From Sphingopyxis terrae subsp. terrae NBRC 15098 (lineage in GTDB: Bacteria; Pseudomonadota; Alphaproteobacteria; Sphingomonadales; Sphingomonadaceae): a stretch of DNA of 64,000 bases. Location of the stretch: NCBI RefSeq assembly GCF_001610975.1, contig NZ_CP013342.1, forward strand, positions 1,426,001 through 1,490,000. The letters run 5' to 3'. Below the pieces are notes generated by a model. That model was not told the DNA's origin. It did no database searches and saw nothing but the letters and a program-made list of their open reading frames with translations. The position numbers and the translations under genes were made by a program. Positions 9,039 through 17,206 of the stretch are shown piece after piece (position 1 is the stretch's first letter; each line of letters opens with the position of its first letter).

Positions 9039-10412
9039 ATGAGCACGCGGCAGGTTTCAGATCAAAACGATCCCATCATCGAAAGCCGCGACCAGCTCGC
9101 GGCCCCCATGATCAAGGGCGAAAAGCCCAAGGAGCGGTGGCGGATCGGCACCGAGCACGAGAAATTCGTCTATCGTACCAGCGATCACCGGGCGCCAAGC
9201 TACGACGAACCGGGCGGCATCCGCGACCTTCTGATGGCGCTCACGCGTTTCGGCTGGGAGCCGGTGATCGAGGGCGGCCATGTCATCGCGCTCGCGGGCA
9301 GCGACGGCACCGTCAGCCTGGAACCCGCGGGCCAGCTTGAACTGTCGGGCGCGCCGCTCGAAAATCTGCACCAGACCTGCGCCGAAACCGGCCGGCACTT
9401 GAAGCAGGTCAAGGAAGTTGGCGCCGAGCTCGGGCTCGGGTTCCTCGGCGTCGGCATGTGGCCCGACAAGACGCGCGCCGAACTGCCCATCATGCCCAAG
9501 GGCCGCTACAAGATCATGCTGAACCATATGCCGCGCGTCGGCAGCATGGGGCTCGACATGATGCTGCGCACCTGCACCATCCAGACCAACCTCGACTATG
9601 CGAGCGAGGCTGACATGGTGCAGAAGTTCCGGGTGAGCCTGGCGCTTCAGCCGCTCGCGACCGCACTCTTTGCTTCCTCGCCCTTTACCGAGGGCCGCCC
9701 CAACGGCTTCATGTCGTACCGAAGCCATATCTGGACCGACACCGATCCGGCGCGCACCGGTATGCTGCCCTTCGTGTTCGAGGATGGCTTCGGCTATGAG
9801 CGCTATGTCGATTACATGCTCGACGTGCCGATGTATTTCGTCTTCCGCGACGGCCAATATATCGACGCCGCGGGTCTCAGCTTCCGCGATTTCATGAAGG
9901 GTGAGCTGTCGGTCCTGCCGGGCGAACTGCCGCGGCTTTCCGACTGGAACGACCATCTCTCGACCGCCTTCCCCGAAGTGCGTTTGAAGAGTTTCCTCGA
10001 AATGCGCGGCGCCGACGGCGGCCCGTGGAACCGAATCTGCGCCTTGCCTGCACTCTGGGTCGGGCTGCTCTACGACAGCCAGGCGCTCGATGCCGCATGG
10101 GATCTGGTCAAGGGCTGGAGCATTGAAGAACAGCAGGCGCTGCGCGATGCGGTGCCCAGCGAGGGCCTCGACGCGCCGGCACCCGGCGGCGGGACGCTCG
10201 GCGAACTCGCGCACCGCGTCCTCGACATCGCGGCGGCAGGCCTGGCGGCGCGGGGCGAGGTCAATTCGATGGGCGATAACGAGGTCGGCTTCCTCGAACC
10301 GCTGCGGCGTATCGCCAAGAGCGGCAAATCCCCCGCCCACGACCTGCTCGACCGGTACGAGGGTGCCTGGCATCACGACCTGTCGAAAATCTACGACGAG
10401 CAGAGTTTCTGA
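9039..10412 (+). CDS. gshA: Glutamate--cysteine ligase, plant/alphaproteobacterial type
   Basis: 457 residues. Catalyses ATP-dependent formation of gamma-glutamylcysteine, the first step of glutathione synthesis, in the cytoplasm. The GCS2-type N-terminus IGTEHEKFVY (about residues 36-45) supplies acidic metal/substrate ligands, and LSGAPLENLHQTCAE and YKIMLNHMPRVGSMG are typical of this clade (as opposed to the enterobacterial GshA). Full family length. It sits next to a GST gene on the opposite strand, consistent with glutathione use in this organism. Confidence 0.92.
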   Translation: MSTRQVSDQNDPIIESRDQLAAPMIKGEKPKERWRIGTEHEKFVYRTSDHRAPSYDEPGGIRDLLMALTRFGWEPVIEGGHVIALAGSDGTVSLEPAGQLELSGAPLENLHQTCAETGRHLKQVKEVGAELGLGFLGVGMWPDKTRAELPIMPKGRYKIMLNHMPRVGSMGLDMMLRTCTIQTNLDYASEADMVQKFRVSLALQPLATALFASSPFTEGRPNGFMSYRSHIWTDTDPARTGMLPFVFEDGFGYERYVDYMLDVPMYFVFRDGQYIDAAGLSFRDFMKGELSVLPGELPRLSDWNDHLSTAFPEVRLKSFLEMRGADGGPWNRICALPALWVGLLYDSQALDAAWDLVKGWSIEEQQALRDAVPSEGLDAPAPGGGTLGELAHRVLDIAAAGLAARGEVNSMGDNEVGFLEPLRRIAKSGKSPAHDLLDRYEGAWHHDLSKIYDEQSF

Positions 10413-10433
10413 GCGCGCTGCTGTGTCGGTGCG

Positions 10434-11105
10434 TCAGTCCTGCTGCGCGCCTTCGAACTGTTCGATGACCCAGTCTTCGGCCTGCGCGCCGCCGATCCAT
10501 TCCTGCATATGCGGATGGCTGACGACCGCCTGGCAATAAGGCAGGGCAAAGCGCGGCAGAGGGATCGAATAGGTGATGAAGCGCGTCACGACCGGCGCGA
10601 ACATCATGTCGGCGGCCGACCAGTCGCCGAACAGATAATCGCCCTCGCCCCCGAACCGCGCGCGCGCCTCGGCCCAGATCTGGAGGATGCGGACGACGTC
10701 GGCCTGCACCTCGGGCAACAGCTCCGCGGCGGGGTAGATGCGGCGGATGTTCATGCTGTGGTGGCGGCGCAGCGCCGAGAAGCTGGCATGCATTTCGGCC
10801 GCCATCGACCGCGCCATTGCGCGCGCCGCCATGTCGGCGGGCCAATAGCCGCGGGCGCCGTCCGTTTTTTCGTTGAGATAGTCGATGATCGCCAGACTGT
10901 CCCAGACGACGATATCATTGCCGTCCCACAGGATCGGCACCTTGCCGCCCGACGGCGCGAATTCATCGCCCTCGCGGCGGCGATTCCAGTCCTCGTCATA
11001 GAGCGGAACGGTGACTTCCTCGAACGGCAGACCGCTGTGCCGGGCGGCGAGCCAGCCGCGCAGGCTCCAGCTCGAATAGGCCTTGTTCCCGATGAAGAGT
11101 TTCAT
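10434..11105 (-). CDS. Glutathione S-transferase family protein
   Basis: 223 residues from the ATG at 11105 (MKLFIGNKAYSSWSLRGW); the frame continues upstream only into the palindromic repeat element, so the longer reading is rejected. Thioredoxin-like N-domain at about residues 1-80 with SSWSLR near the expected glutathione-binding Ser, the cis-Pro segment GGKVPILWDG, and VWDSLAIIDYL. The C-domain is all-alpha. Substrate unknown. Convergent with gshA, 21 bases apart. Confidence 0.88.
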   Translation of the reverse strand: MKLFIGNKAYSSWSLRGWLAARHSGLPFEEVTVPLYDEDWNRRREGDEFAPSGGKVPILWDGNDIVVWDSLAIIDYLNEKTDGARGYWPADMAARAMARSMAAEMHASFSALRRHHSMNIRRIYPAAELLPEVQADVVRILQIWAEARARFGGEGDYLFGDWSAADMMFAPVVTRFITYSIPLPRFALPYCQAVVSHPHMQEWIGGAQAEDWVIEQFEGAQQD

Positions 11106-11119
11106 GCGGTCTCCATATT

Positions 11120-11249
11120 CCCCTCCCGCTTGCGGGAGGGGCCAGGGGTGGGCGCGAGCGGAGCGAGCTTCGGTCGCGAAATCACCCACCCCGCTGCGAC
11201 TAGCGAGCAAGCTCGCAAGTCTCGCTGCCCCTCCCGCTTGCGGGAGGGG
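11120..11249. repeat. Intergenic palindromic repeat pair (REP-like)
   Basis: Two identical 22-base palindromes, each with 10-base arms CCCCTCCCGC and GCGGGAGGGG around TT, lie at 11120-11141 and 11228-11249. Between them are further complementary segments (GGGGTGGG around 11145 and CACCCACCCC near 11183). The element fills the gap between engB and the GST gene on the minus strand and probably forms a stable hairpin pair in RNA. No coding evidence. Confidence 0.8.
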
Positions 11250-11259
11250 AAACATTTCG

Positions 11260-11910
11260 TCAACTCTCCACCGCCTCCAGCACCGCGGTGCGCAGCTCGG
11301 CGATGCCCATGCCCTTTTCGCTGCTCGTCACGATCACCTCGGGGTGCGCGGCGGGATGTTTGCGGGCCTCGGCCTCGGTGGCGGCGTGGACCGCGGCGAG
11401 TTCGCTCGCCTTGATCTTGTCGGCCTTGGTCAGCACGACACGGTAGCTGACCGCAGCGGTGTCGAGCATTTCGAGCACCTCGCGGTCGACATCCTTGAAG
11501 CCGTGCCGGCTGTCGATCAGCACCAGCGTCCGCTTGAGCACCTGGCGCCCACGCAGATAGTCGTTGACCAGAAAACGCCACTTCTTGACGACGTCCTTGG
11601 GCGCCTTCGCAAAACCGTAGCCCGGCATGTCGACAAGGCGGAACACCAGCGGATTGCCGACGTCGAAATAGTTGAGTTCCTGCGTGCGCCCGGGCGTGAC
11701 CGAGGTGCGTGCAAGCCCGTTGCGATTGGTCAGCGCGTTGAGCAGCGACGATTTGCCGACGTTCGAGCGGCCGGCAAAGGCAATCTCCGGGACGCTCGGC
11801 GCAGGCAGATGCTGGAGTGCGGGCGCCGATTTCAGAAAGGCGATCGGACCCGCAAACAGCTTGCGGGCGCGTTCGCCGCGATCTTCGGCCGCCGGATCGA
11901 TCTCGCTCAC
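11260..11910 (-). CDS. engB: Ribosome biogenesis GTPase EngB/YihA
   Basis: 216 residues, starting at GTG 11910, which overlaps the yidC stop in a GTGA junction; the frame runs further upstream only as an antisense shadow inside yidC. G1 motif GRSNVGKSSLLNALTN, G3 DMPGYG and G4 TKADK are all present. EngB is an essential TRAFAC GTPase that assists late assembly of the large ribosomal subunit. Translationally coupled to yidC. Confidence 0.93.
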   Translation of the reverse strand: MSEIDPAAEDRGERARKLFAGPIAFLKSAPALQHLPAPSVPEIAFAGRSNVGKSSLLNALTNRNGLARTSVTPGRTQELNYFDVGNPLVFRLVDMPGYGFAKAPKDVVKKWRFLVNDYLRGRQVLKRTLVLIDSRHGFKDVDREVLEMLDTAAVSYRVVLTKADKIKASELAAVHAATEAEARKHPAAHPEVIVTSSEKGMGIAELRTAVLEAVES

Positions 11911-13658
11911 TTTACCGGCGCCGCCCGGAGTTGCGGGAATTTGCGATACATCCACTGCTGCTGCGCGATCGACAGGCAGTTGTTGGTGATCCAGTAAAGC
12001 AGCAGGCCCGCCGCGAAGGGCGCCATGATGAACATGAACATCCACGGCATGATCTTGAACACCTGTTGCTGCACCGGATCGGTTGCCTGCGGATTGAGGC
12101 GGAACTGCAGGAACATGGTGATGCCCAGGAGCAGCGCGAGCGGCCCGAGCGCGAGCAGCGACGGCGGCGTGAAGGGCAGCAGGCCGAAGAGGTTCAGGAA
12201 GTGCAGCGGATCGGGCGCCGACAGGTCGCGAATCCACAATGCGAAGGGCTGGTGCCGCATTTCGATCGTCAGCATCAGCACCTTGTAGAGCGCATAGAAG
12301 ATCGGAATCTGGATGACGATCGGCAGACAGCCCGCGAGCGGATTGATCTTTTCGTCCTTATAGAGCTTCATCAGCTCCTGCTGCATCTTCGGCTTGTCGT
12401 CCTTGTGGCGTTCCTGCAGCGCCTTCATCTTCGGCTGGACGAGGCGCATCTGCGCCATCGAATGGAACTGACGCTGCGCGATCGGGAACATCAGACCGCG
12501 AATGATGACGGTGAGCAGCATGATCGCGACGCCGAAATTGCCGATCTGGCGGAACAGCCAGTCGAGCAGCTTGAAGATCGGCACTTCGAAAAATTCGAAC
12601 CAGCCCCAGTCGATCGCGTTCGACAGGCGCGTGATGCCCTGCTGGTCCTGATAATGCGACAGGATGCTGACTTCCTTCGCGCCGGCGAAGATACGGCTGG
12701 TCGTCGACACCTGCGTTCCCGGCGCCACCTGTTTGAAGTCGCGCGCGAACAGCGTCTGATAATTGTCCGCCGCCGGAGCGGTGATCGACGCGGTGACGCG
12801 CTCGCCCTTCGCCGGGATCACCGCGGCGAGCCAATATTTGTCGGTGAAGCCAAGCCACGCCGCCGAATTATATTTGAAGGCGCCGCTTTCATCGAGATTC
12901 TTGTAATCGACATCGAACACTGACTTGCCGTCCAAATAGCCGGTCGGGCCAACGTGGATCGTCCAGCTGTCCTTTTCGTGCGGGTCGGTCGGCTTGCCGA
13001 GGCGGTCGATCAGCGCGAAGCTGCTTGCCGCGACCGGCGCGCTGCCCGCGTTCGCGATCGTCTGCTTCGCGGTGATCAGATACTTGTCGTCGATGCTATA
13101 CTCGACGCGGAAAGTCTGGCCGGTCGAATTCGACCAGCTGAGCGTCACCGGGGTCGCCGGGGTCAGCTTCGTGCCGCTGGCGGCCCACAGCGTCGTCGGC
13201 CCCGGGACCTCGATCCCCTGCGCCGACCAGCCGACGCTCGCAAAATAGGCGGCCTTGCTGTTGCCCGGCGCGAACAGACGCACCGGCGGCGCATTCTTTT
13301 CGATCGTCTGGCGATATTTGGTCAACGTGATGTCGTCGATGCGTGCGCCCACAAGGTTGATCGACCCCGCGAGCGACGGGGTTTCGATCGGCACCCGATT
13401 GCCCGTGGCAAGCGCCGCCTCGACCGGCAGAATCGTCGTCTTGGCGACCGGCGCCGCGCCCGCGGGCGTGCCGGATGGGGGCGCGCTGGCGGGCTGGCCT
13501 TGTGGCGCCGCGGGGGTCGCACCGGGCGCGCCAGCGACGGTCTTGGTCACGTCGGGCTTTGCCGGGGTGGGAAAGAATTTCTCCGAAACGAAATTCCAGC
13601 CGAGCAGGATCGCCACCGACAGTAAAATTGCCGCGATCAGGTTACGCTTGTCGTCCAC
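11907..13658 (-). CDS. yidC: Membrane protein insertase YidC
   Basis: 583 residues. N-terminal membrane helix (about residues 7-23, ILLSVAILLGWNFVSEKFF), a Pro/Ala-rich linker, the large periplasmic beta-supersandwich domain (about residues 80-350), then the conserved five-helix insertase core beginning near residue 360 (GVAIMLLTVIIRGLMFPIAQRQ). The core Arg of the hydrophilic groove lies in IIRGLMFP. C-terminus ends in basic residues (QWMYRKFPQLRAAPVK). YidC inserts membrane proteins alone or with Sec. Part of the rpmH-rnpA-yidD-yidC-engB order. Confidence 0.96.
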   Translation of the reverse strand: MDDKRNLIAAILLSVAILLGWNFVSEKFFPTPAKPDVTKTVAGAPGATPAAPQGQPASAPPSGTPAGAAPVAKTTILPVEAALATGNRVPIETPSLAGSINLVGARIDDITLTKYRQTIEKNAPPVRLFAPGNSKAAYFASVGWSAQGIEVPGPTTLWAASGTKLTPATPVTLSWSNSTGQTFRVEYSIDDKYLITAKQTIANAGSAPVAASSFALIDRLGKPTDPHEKDSWTIHVGPTGYLDGKSVFDVDYKNLDESGAFKYNSAAWLGFTDKYWLAAVIPAKGERVTASITAPAADNYQTLFARDFKQVAPGTQVSTTSRIFAGAKEVSILSHYQDQQGITRLSNAIDWGWFEFFEVPIFKLLDWLFRQIGNFGVAIMLLTVIIRGLMFPIAQRQFHSMAQMRLVQPKMKALQERHKDDKPKMQQELMKLYKDEKINPLAGCLPIVIQIPIFYALYKVLMLTIEMRHQPFALWIRDLSAPDPLHFLNLFGLLPFTPPSLLALGPLALLLGITMFLQFRLNPQATDPVQQQVFKIMPWMFMFIMAPFAAGLLLYWITNNCLSIAQQQWMYRKFPQLRAAPVK

Positions 13659-13700
13659 GCTCTTCGGTCTCTCTTCTGGTCAATGTGGGGAAATGCCGCA

Positions 13701-13913
13701 TCAAGGTACGGGGTCGTAGCCGTGGCCGCCCCAAGGATGGCAGCGCAATAGCCGCTTTGTCGCCAGCCAGCCACCCTTGATCGCACCATGGCGTTTCAGC
13801 GCGATGATCGCATATTCGCTGCACGACGGCGCATAGCGGCACGTCGGCGGCAGGATGCGCGACGGGCCTAATTGCCAGGCACGGGCGATCAAGATGAGCA
13901 AGCGGGCAATCAT
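13701..13913 (-). CDS. yidD: Membrane protein insertion efficiency factor YidD
   Basis: 70 residues from ATG 13913 (an upstream GTG at 13922 would add three residues). The family core [18 protein letters not shown] with three cysteines, then [14 protein letters not shown] at the C-terminus, is unmistakable. A short amphipathic N-terminal helix ([14 protein letters not shown]) binds the membrane. Helps YidC-dependent insertion. 42 bases upstream of yidC in the same direction, its normal position. Confidence 0.93.
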   Translation of the reverse strand: MIARLLILIARAWQLGPSRILPPTCRYAPSCSEYAIIALKRHGAIKGGWLATKRLLRCHPWGGHGYDPVP

Positions 13914-13925
13914 TGGAAACACCCG

Positions 13926-14038
13926 GAAAACTGAGCAACTTCACACGCGATTGCACCAACTGCCGCGCCATGACCCGCGTCGGGAAGGGGCCCGGCGCGC
14001 ATATCCGCAGAAAACTGCGCAACTTCATCCGCGATTCG
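13926..14038. repeat. Imperfect direct repeat in the rnpA-yidD gap
   Basis: A segment of about 28 bases beginning GAAAACTGAGCAACTTCA at 13926 recurs at 14010 as GAAAACTGCGCAACTTCA, followed in both by a similar CGCGATT tail; start-to-start distance is 84 bases. The 195-base gap between the rnpA stop and the yidD start holds no convincing gene. The repeat may be a duplicated leader segment of yidD mRNA; this is speculative. Confidence 0.55.
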
Positions 14039-14108
14039 CGGTTTGCGGTGTGGCGCGGGCGGGATCATGTCTGGACGCTATGCCATCGCAACAATGTAGG
14101 ACAGCCGG

Positions 14109-14447
14109 TCATTTCGCCAGCTTCCTTGCCGCGCGCTGCAGCGCCGAATCGAGATGCTCACCCAGCTCGGCAAAAGCGATGTCGTTGCCGCCCGGCCGCC
14201 CGATCATCACATGGTCGGCGCCGGCGATTCCCCGCGCGGGGATCGCCGCGCGGGCGAGCGCGCGGAAACGGCGCTTCATCCGGTTGCGGGTGACGGCGTT
14301 GCCAACCTTCTTGCTGACGGTAAAGCCTATGCCCGGCGCATCGTCGCCGTCGCCGCGCGGACGCACGAGCAGGACAAAGCCGGGCATGGGAAAGCGAAGG
14401 CCGCGGTTGGCGGCCAGAAATTCGCTGCGTTTGGAAAGCGATCGCAC
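14109..14447 (-). CDS. rnpA: Ribonuclease P protein component
   Basis: 112 residues from GTG 14447, chosen because AAAGGAG stands nine bases upstream on the minus strand; the frame is open further but then runs through rpmH. The RNR signature NAVTRNRMKRRFRALA and GFTVSKKVGNA identify the protein subunit that binds RNase P RNA for 5' maturation of tRNA. Follows rpmH by 41 bases. Confidence 0.92.
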   Translation of the reverse strand: MRSLSKRSEFLAANRGLRFPMPGFVLLVRPRGDGDDAPGIGFTVSKKVGNAVTRNRMKRRFRALARAAIPARGIAGADHVMIGRPGGNDIAFAELGEHLDSALQRAARKLAK

Positions 14448-14488
14448 CAGCCCCAGCTCCTTTTGGGCTGGCGGCGAAGCGTCGGCGA

Positions 14489-14623
14489 TTAGGCCGACAG
14501 CTTCTTGCGGCCGCGCGCGCGGCGGGCGGCGAGAACCTTGCGGCCGCCGACGGTCGCCTTGCGGGCGCGGAAGCCGTGACGGCGCTTGCGCACGAGGCGG
14601 CTCGGTTGATAGGTGCGCTTCAT
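14489..14623 (-). CDS. rpmH: 50S ribosomal protein L34
   Basis: A 44-residue gene: [18 protein letters not shown] at the start and [10 protein letters not shown] at the end are the invariant L34 features. First gene of the rpmH-rnpA-yidD-yidC-engB run. Preceded by a terminator-like hairpin belonging to the upstream gene. Confidence 0.97.
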   Translation of the reverse strand: MKRTYQPSRLVRKRRHGFRARKATVGGRKVLAARRARGRKKLSA

Positions 14624-14659
14624 CGCGGTATCCCCAAATTCTCTTCAATCGGTGCAACG

Positions 14660-14686
14660 AAAAAGGGCCGCCAAGCGAGGGCGGCC
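14660..14686 (-). terminator. Rho-independent terminator upstream of rpmH
   Basis: On the minus strand, GGCCGCC (14686-14680) and GGCGGCC (14672-14666) form a perfect 7-base-pair stem with a 7-base loop, followed by CTTTTT (five A on the plus strand at 14660-14664). It ends transcription from the gene at 14752-15060 and insulates rpmH. Confidence 0.75.
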
Positions 14687-14751
14687 GCTGATCGAGGCGC
14701 GGATAAGCGAGAGTCGGGCGAAAGTCAATCGCCCTCGATGCCCGATCGCGA

Positions 14752-15060
14752 TCAATCCGCATCGAGCGCCTCAAGCGCGGCGCGGGCGCGGCGGCGCGCG
14801 GCGCTGACCCGGCGCATGACACGGTCGGTCCAGGCGCCATAGCGCGGATGGCGCCGCTTGAAGCGGACATAGCGGCGTTTCGCCCACGCGCTGTTCTGCA
14901 AGACAAGCATCAGTCCGACCGGAAACAGGATGATGAAGCCGGGGCCGGGCAGCGGGCCGATAAGCACCGCGACGATCATCAGCAGCCCACCGAGACAGAA
15001 GAGCGCGCTGCGCACCTGCGCGTTCGATCGCAATCGCTGGTATAAGCCGCGCTTTGCCAT
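14752..15060 (-). CDS. Small membrane protein, PGPGW-type
   Basis: 102 residues. One long or two short hydrophobic segments (about residues 20-56, ALFCLGGLLMIVAVLIG and FIILFPVGLMLVLQ) separated by GPLPGPGF, which resembles the PGPGW motif of a family of uncharacterised two-helix membrane proteins. The C-terminal half is very basic (RRYVRFKRRHPRYG, RRRARAA) and cytoplasmic by the positive-inside rule. Function unknown. Ends before the terminator at 14660-14686. Confidence 0.75.
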   Translation of the reverse strand: MAKRGLYQRLRSNAQVRSALFCLGGLLMIVAVLIGPLPGPGFIILFPVGLMLVLQNSAWAKRRYVRFKRRHPRYGAWTDRVMRRVSAARRRARAALEALDAD

Positions 15061-15107
15061 GCCGGGCGATGTGGGGAGCGGGCGGGTGGGTTACAAGACT
15101 AAAACAC

Positions 15108-15133
15108 GTCGTTCCCGCGAAGGCGGTGGCAAC
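15108..15133. repeat. Short REP-like element
   Basis: GTCGTTCCCGCGAAGGCGG and following bases share the core CCCGCGAAGGCGG with the stronger palindromic element at 46507-46530. Lies in the gap between two minus-strand genes. Likely a degenerate copy of the same dispersed repeat. Confidence 0.45.
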
Positions 15134-15152
15134 GATTTAAATTGATCGGCGT

Positions 15153-15989
15153 TCAGTTCAGCGGGACGAAGCGCGCCATGTCGTCGCGGGTCAGATAGCG
15201 CACCTGATCGAAGGGGGTGGCGTTGGTCAGCGCATAGAAGGCGCGCGCATGGGCGTCGTCCATGCCCATTTCGCGGTAGAGGCCGATATATTCGGCGTGA
15301 ACCGGATCGCTCGCGGGATAGTCCTTTGCCTCGCGTCCATATTCGTCAGCCCAGCTGTGGACACCGAATTCGGCGTCGGGAGCGGCGCGGCGGGTGGAAC
15401 CGGCGAGCCAGAGCTCGACCGCACCCGACCGCACCGAACCGCCGCTCGGGACGACGGTTTCCAGACCCGCCCGGCGAATTGCGCGGGCGAGAATCAGATT
15501 GGCCTCTTCATCGAGGCTGCCGGGGCAGTCGATCATCTCGAGCCGCCTCACCCCGGGAAAGGCCGCGAGCATCGCAGCGAACTGGCGCGGTGTCGCACCG
15601 TCGACATCGCCGCTCATTCGCGCCGTCGTACCGTCGACGACCGCAAAGGGGCCAAAGCGCGCCTGCGTCGGGCCGCGCGTCGCCAGCCCGGCGCCGGGCG
15701 CATAACGCCGCGTCGCGCCCAGATCGGCCTCGCCGGCAACCGCAGTATCGCCGAGCAGGGCGGCGGTGTCGTCGTCAGCCGCGAATTCGTCCGCATCGTC
15801 GGCGAATTGGGCGCCCGCATTCCCGGCGTCGGACGCGTTGTCATCGATCCATGTCACGGTGGTCGTCACCGTGGTCGTGACCGTCACGAGTTGCTGCGCC
15901 CGCGCCTGCGGCGCGAAGGCGAGCAGCGCCGCGAACAACGCGACGAGAAGCGTCCGGGCGAGCGCGGCGGGGGCGACAGGCGAAACCAT
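15153..15989 (-). CDS. Exported protein with possible ClpP/crotonase-like fold
   Basis: 278 residues. Clear signal peptide (LLVALFAALLAFAPQARAQ, cleavage near residue 32), then a Val/Thr repeat tract (VTVTTTVTTTVTW) and an acidic linker. Residues about 115-230 read MSGDVDGAT, then LDEEANLILARAIRRAG, VPSGGSVRSGAVELWLAG and EFGVHSWADEYG; this order resembles periplasmic proteins of the ClpP-like fold, in which a Ser lies in the VRSGA position and a His follows in GVHSW. Catalysis is unproven. The sequence does not identify a substrate. Confidence 0.6.
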   Translation of the reverse strand: MVSPVAPAALARTLLVALFAALLAFAPQARAQQLVTVTTTVTTTVTWIDDNASDAGNAGAQFADDADEFAADDDTAALLGDTAVAGEADLGATRRYAPGAGLATRGPTQARFGPFAVVDGTTARMSGDVDGATPRQFAAMLAAFPGVRRLEMIDCPGSLDEEANLILARAIRRAGLETVVPSGGSVRSGAVELWLAGSTRRAAPDAEFGVHSWADEYGREAKDYPASDPVHAEYIGLYREMGMDDAHARAFYALTNATPFDQVRYLTRDDMARFVPLN

Positions 15990-16094
15990 CGACCCGCCTT
16001 CGCGCGCGCGCCGTTCCCAAATGGCAAAGCAGCACCGTCAGCGCGGCGTTAACCGCATATCGGGACGCCCCCAGTCAGTTCGGAACGCGGAGGC

Positions 16095-16754
16095 TCAGTC
16101 GCGGTCGGGGGCGCCGAGGGGGAAATAGCTTCGATAGGGCCGCGCGTCCTCGACGCAGCGCGCCACCGACGGCCGCGCGAGCAGGCGCGCGCGGTAAGCG
16201 CGCAATTTGGCGTGGGCGGGATCGATCGGATGCACCCAGTCGGCATAGAAGAGCGCTGGCGCCGCGGCGCAATCGGCCAGCGTGAAGCCGTAGGGCGTCG
16301 CCCAGTCGCCATCGCCGAGCCGCGCCTCGAGCCAGCCATAGACCTGTTCGAGCTGATCGCGCGCCCGGGCGACGCGGGCCAGATCGGGCGTTTCGGTGAT
16401 GAAGGGCAGATATTCGGCGACCGCGGCCTGAAAGCGCGCCTGGAAATGATTGTCGAATATCCGGTCGAGGAAGCGCACCTCGAGCGCCGCCCGCTGATCG
16501 GCGGGAATCAGCCGCGGGCCGGCGTCGGAGCGCTGATCGAGATATTCGGCGATGATGCTCGCCTCGAACAGCGGGCGCCCGTCATCGACGATCAGCGGAA
16601 ACTGCCCGACCGGCCAATGCGCCCGCAGTTCGTCATAATTGGTGAAGGGCGGCGCGGTTTCGATCGCCCGAAATTCGTGCGCGACCTCCTTTTCGTAAAA
16701 GGCGATCTGCGCCTTCCACGTATAGGAGGAAAAGGGGTGGCCATATAGGATCAT
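16095..16754 (-). CDS. Glutathione S-transferase family protein (last gene of the TetR operon)
   Basis: 219 residues. N-terminal thioredoxin-like domain: MILYGHPFSSYTWKAQIAF, then PVGQFPLIVDDGRPLFEASI containing the cis-Pro and the conserved Glu/Ser that contact glutathione. Alpha-helical C-domain with YGFTLADCAAAPALFYAD, the N-capping box region. Its start overlaps the stop of the membrane-protein gene by 4 bases. Substrate unknown; the context suggests detoxification of an electrophile. Confidence 0.85.
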   Translation of the reverse strand: MILYGHPFSSYTWKAQIAFYEKEVAHEFRAIETAPPFTNYDELRAHWPVGQFPLIVDDGRPLFEASIIAEYLDQRSDAGPRLIPADQRAALEVRFLDRIFDNHFQARFQAAVAEYLPFITETPDLARVARARDQLEQVYGWLEARLGDGDWATPYGFTLADCAAAPALFYADWVHPIDPAHAKLRAYRARLLARPSVARCVEDARPYRSYFPLGAPDRD

Positions 16755-17206
16755 CGGTCATTCTCCTGCTCCATCGACAGCCAAGCGAGCGGCAGGCCGA
16801 TGAAGGCGATATGCGGAAACAATGCGATCGCGCCCCGGGCGAGATCGGCAGGCGGAAACGGGGCTCCGAAACGCAGTGGCAGCACGATAGCGTTCATCAC
16901 CAGATAGAGGATGACACCGTAAAGTGTGCCGCTGAGCCACCACAGCCTGCGCAGCGCGGGGATTCGCGCCGCCGCGGCGAACCAGACGCCGACCATCGCC
17001 GCCATGATCGCGTAATGGGTGACGAGCCCGGCGAGCGCCCCCGCCGCGCCCCAGTCGGCAGCACCGTCGCCAAAGGGGCCCTTGGCGACGCCGCGCAGCA
17101 TCCGCCCGGGATCGCTGCCCGCCAGCACGCTCCACGCCGCAGCATAGAGGATGTCGAGCGTGCCGCAGAGCGCCCAGGCGAAGAGGAAGGGGTTACGCCG
17201 CGCCAA
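16751..17206 (-). CDS. Four-helix membrane protein of unknown function
   Basis: 151 residues, about four hydrophobic helices: FAWALCGTLDILYAAAWSVL (about residues 9-28), ALAGLVTHYAIMAAMVGVWF, LSGTLYGVILYLVMNAIVLP and AIALFPHIAFIGLPLAWL. Resembles hypothetical integral membrane proteins found next to regulator genes in proteobacteria; I do not recognise a named family with certainty. Start overlaps the preceding VOC gene by 14 bases and its stop overlaps the GST start by 4, so it is part of the same operon. Confidence 0.75.
   Translation of the reverse strand: MARRNPFLFAWALCGTLDILYAAAWSVLAGSDPGRMLRGVAKGPFGDGAADWGAAGALAGLVTHYAIMAAMVGVWFAAAARIPALRRLWWLSGTLYGVILYLVMNAIVLPLRFGAPFPPADLARGAIALFPHIAFIGLPLAWLSMEQENDR

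Noticed and set aside
6968..9046. About 690-codon open frame opposite the P-domain gene
   Set aside because: Composition is Arg/Gly/Ala-biased and lacks a recognisable domain; the plus-strand protein has signal peptide and domains.
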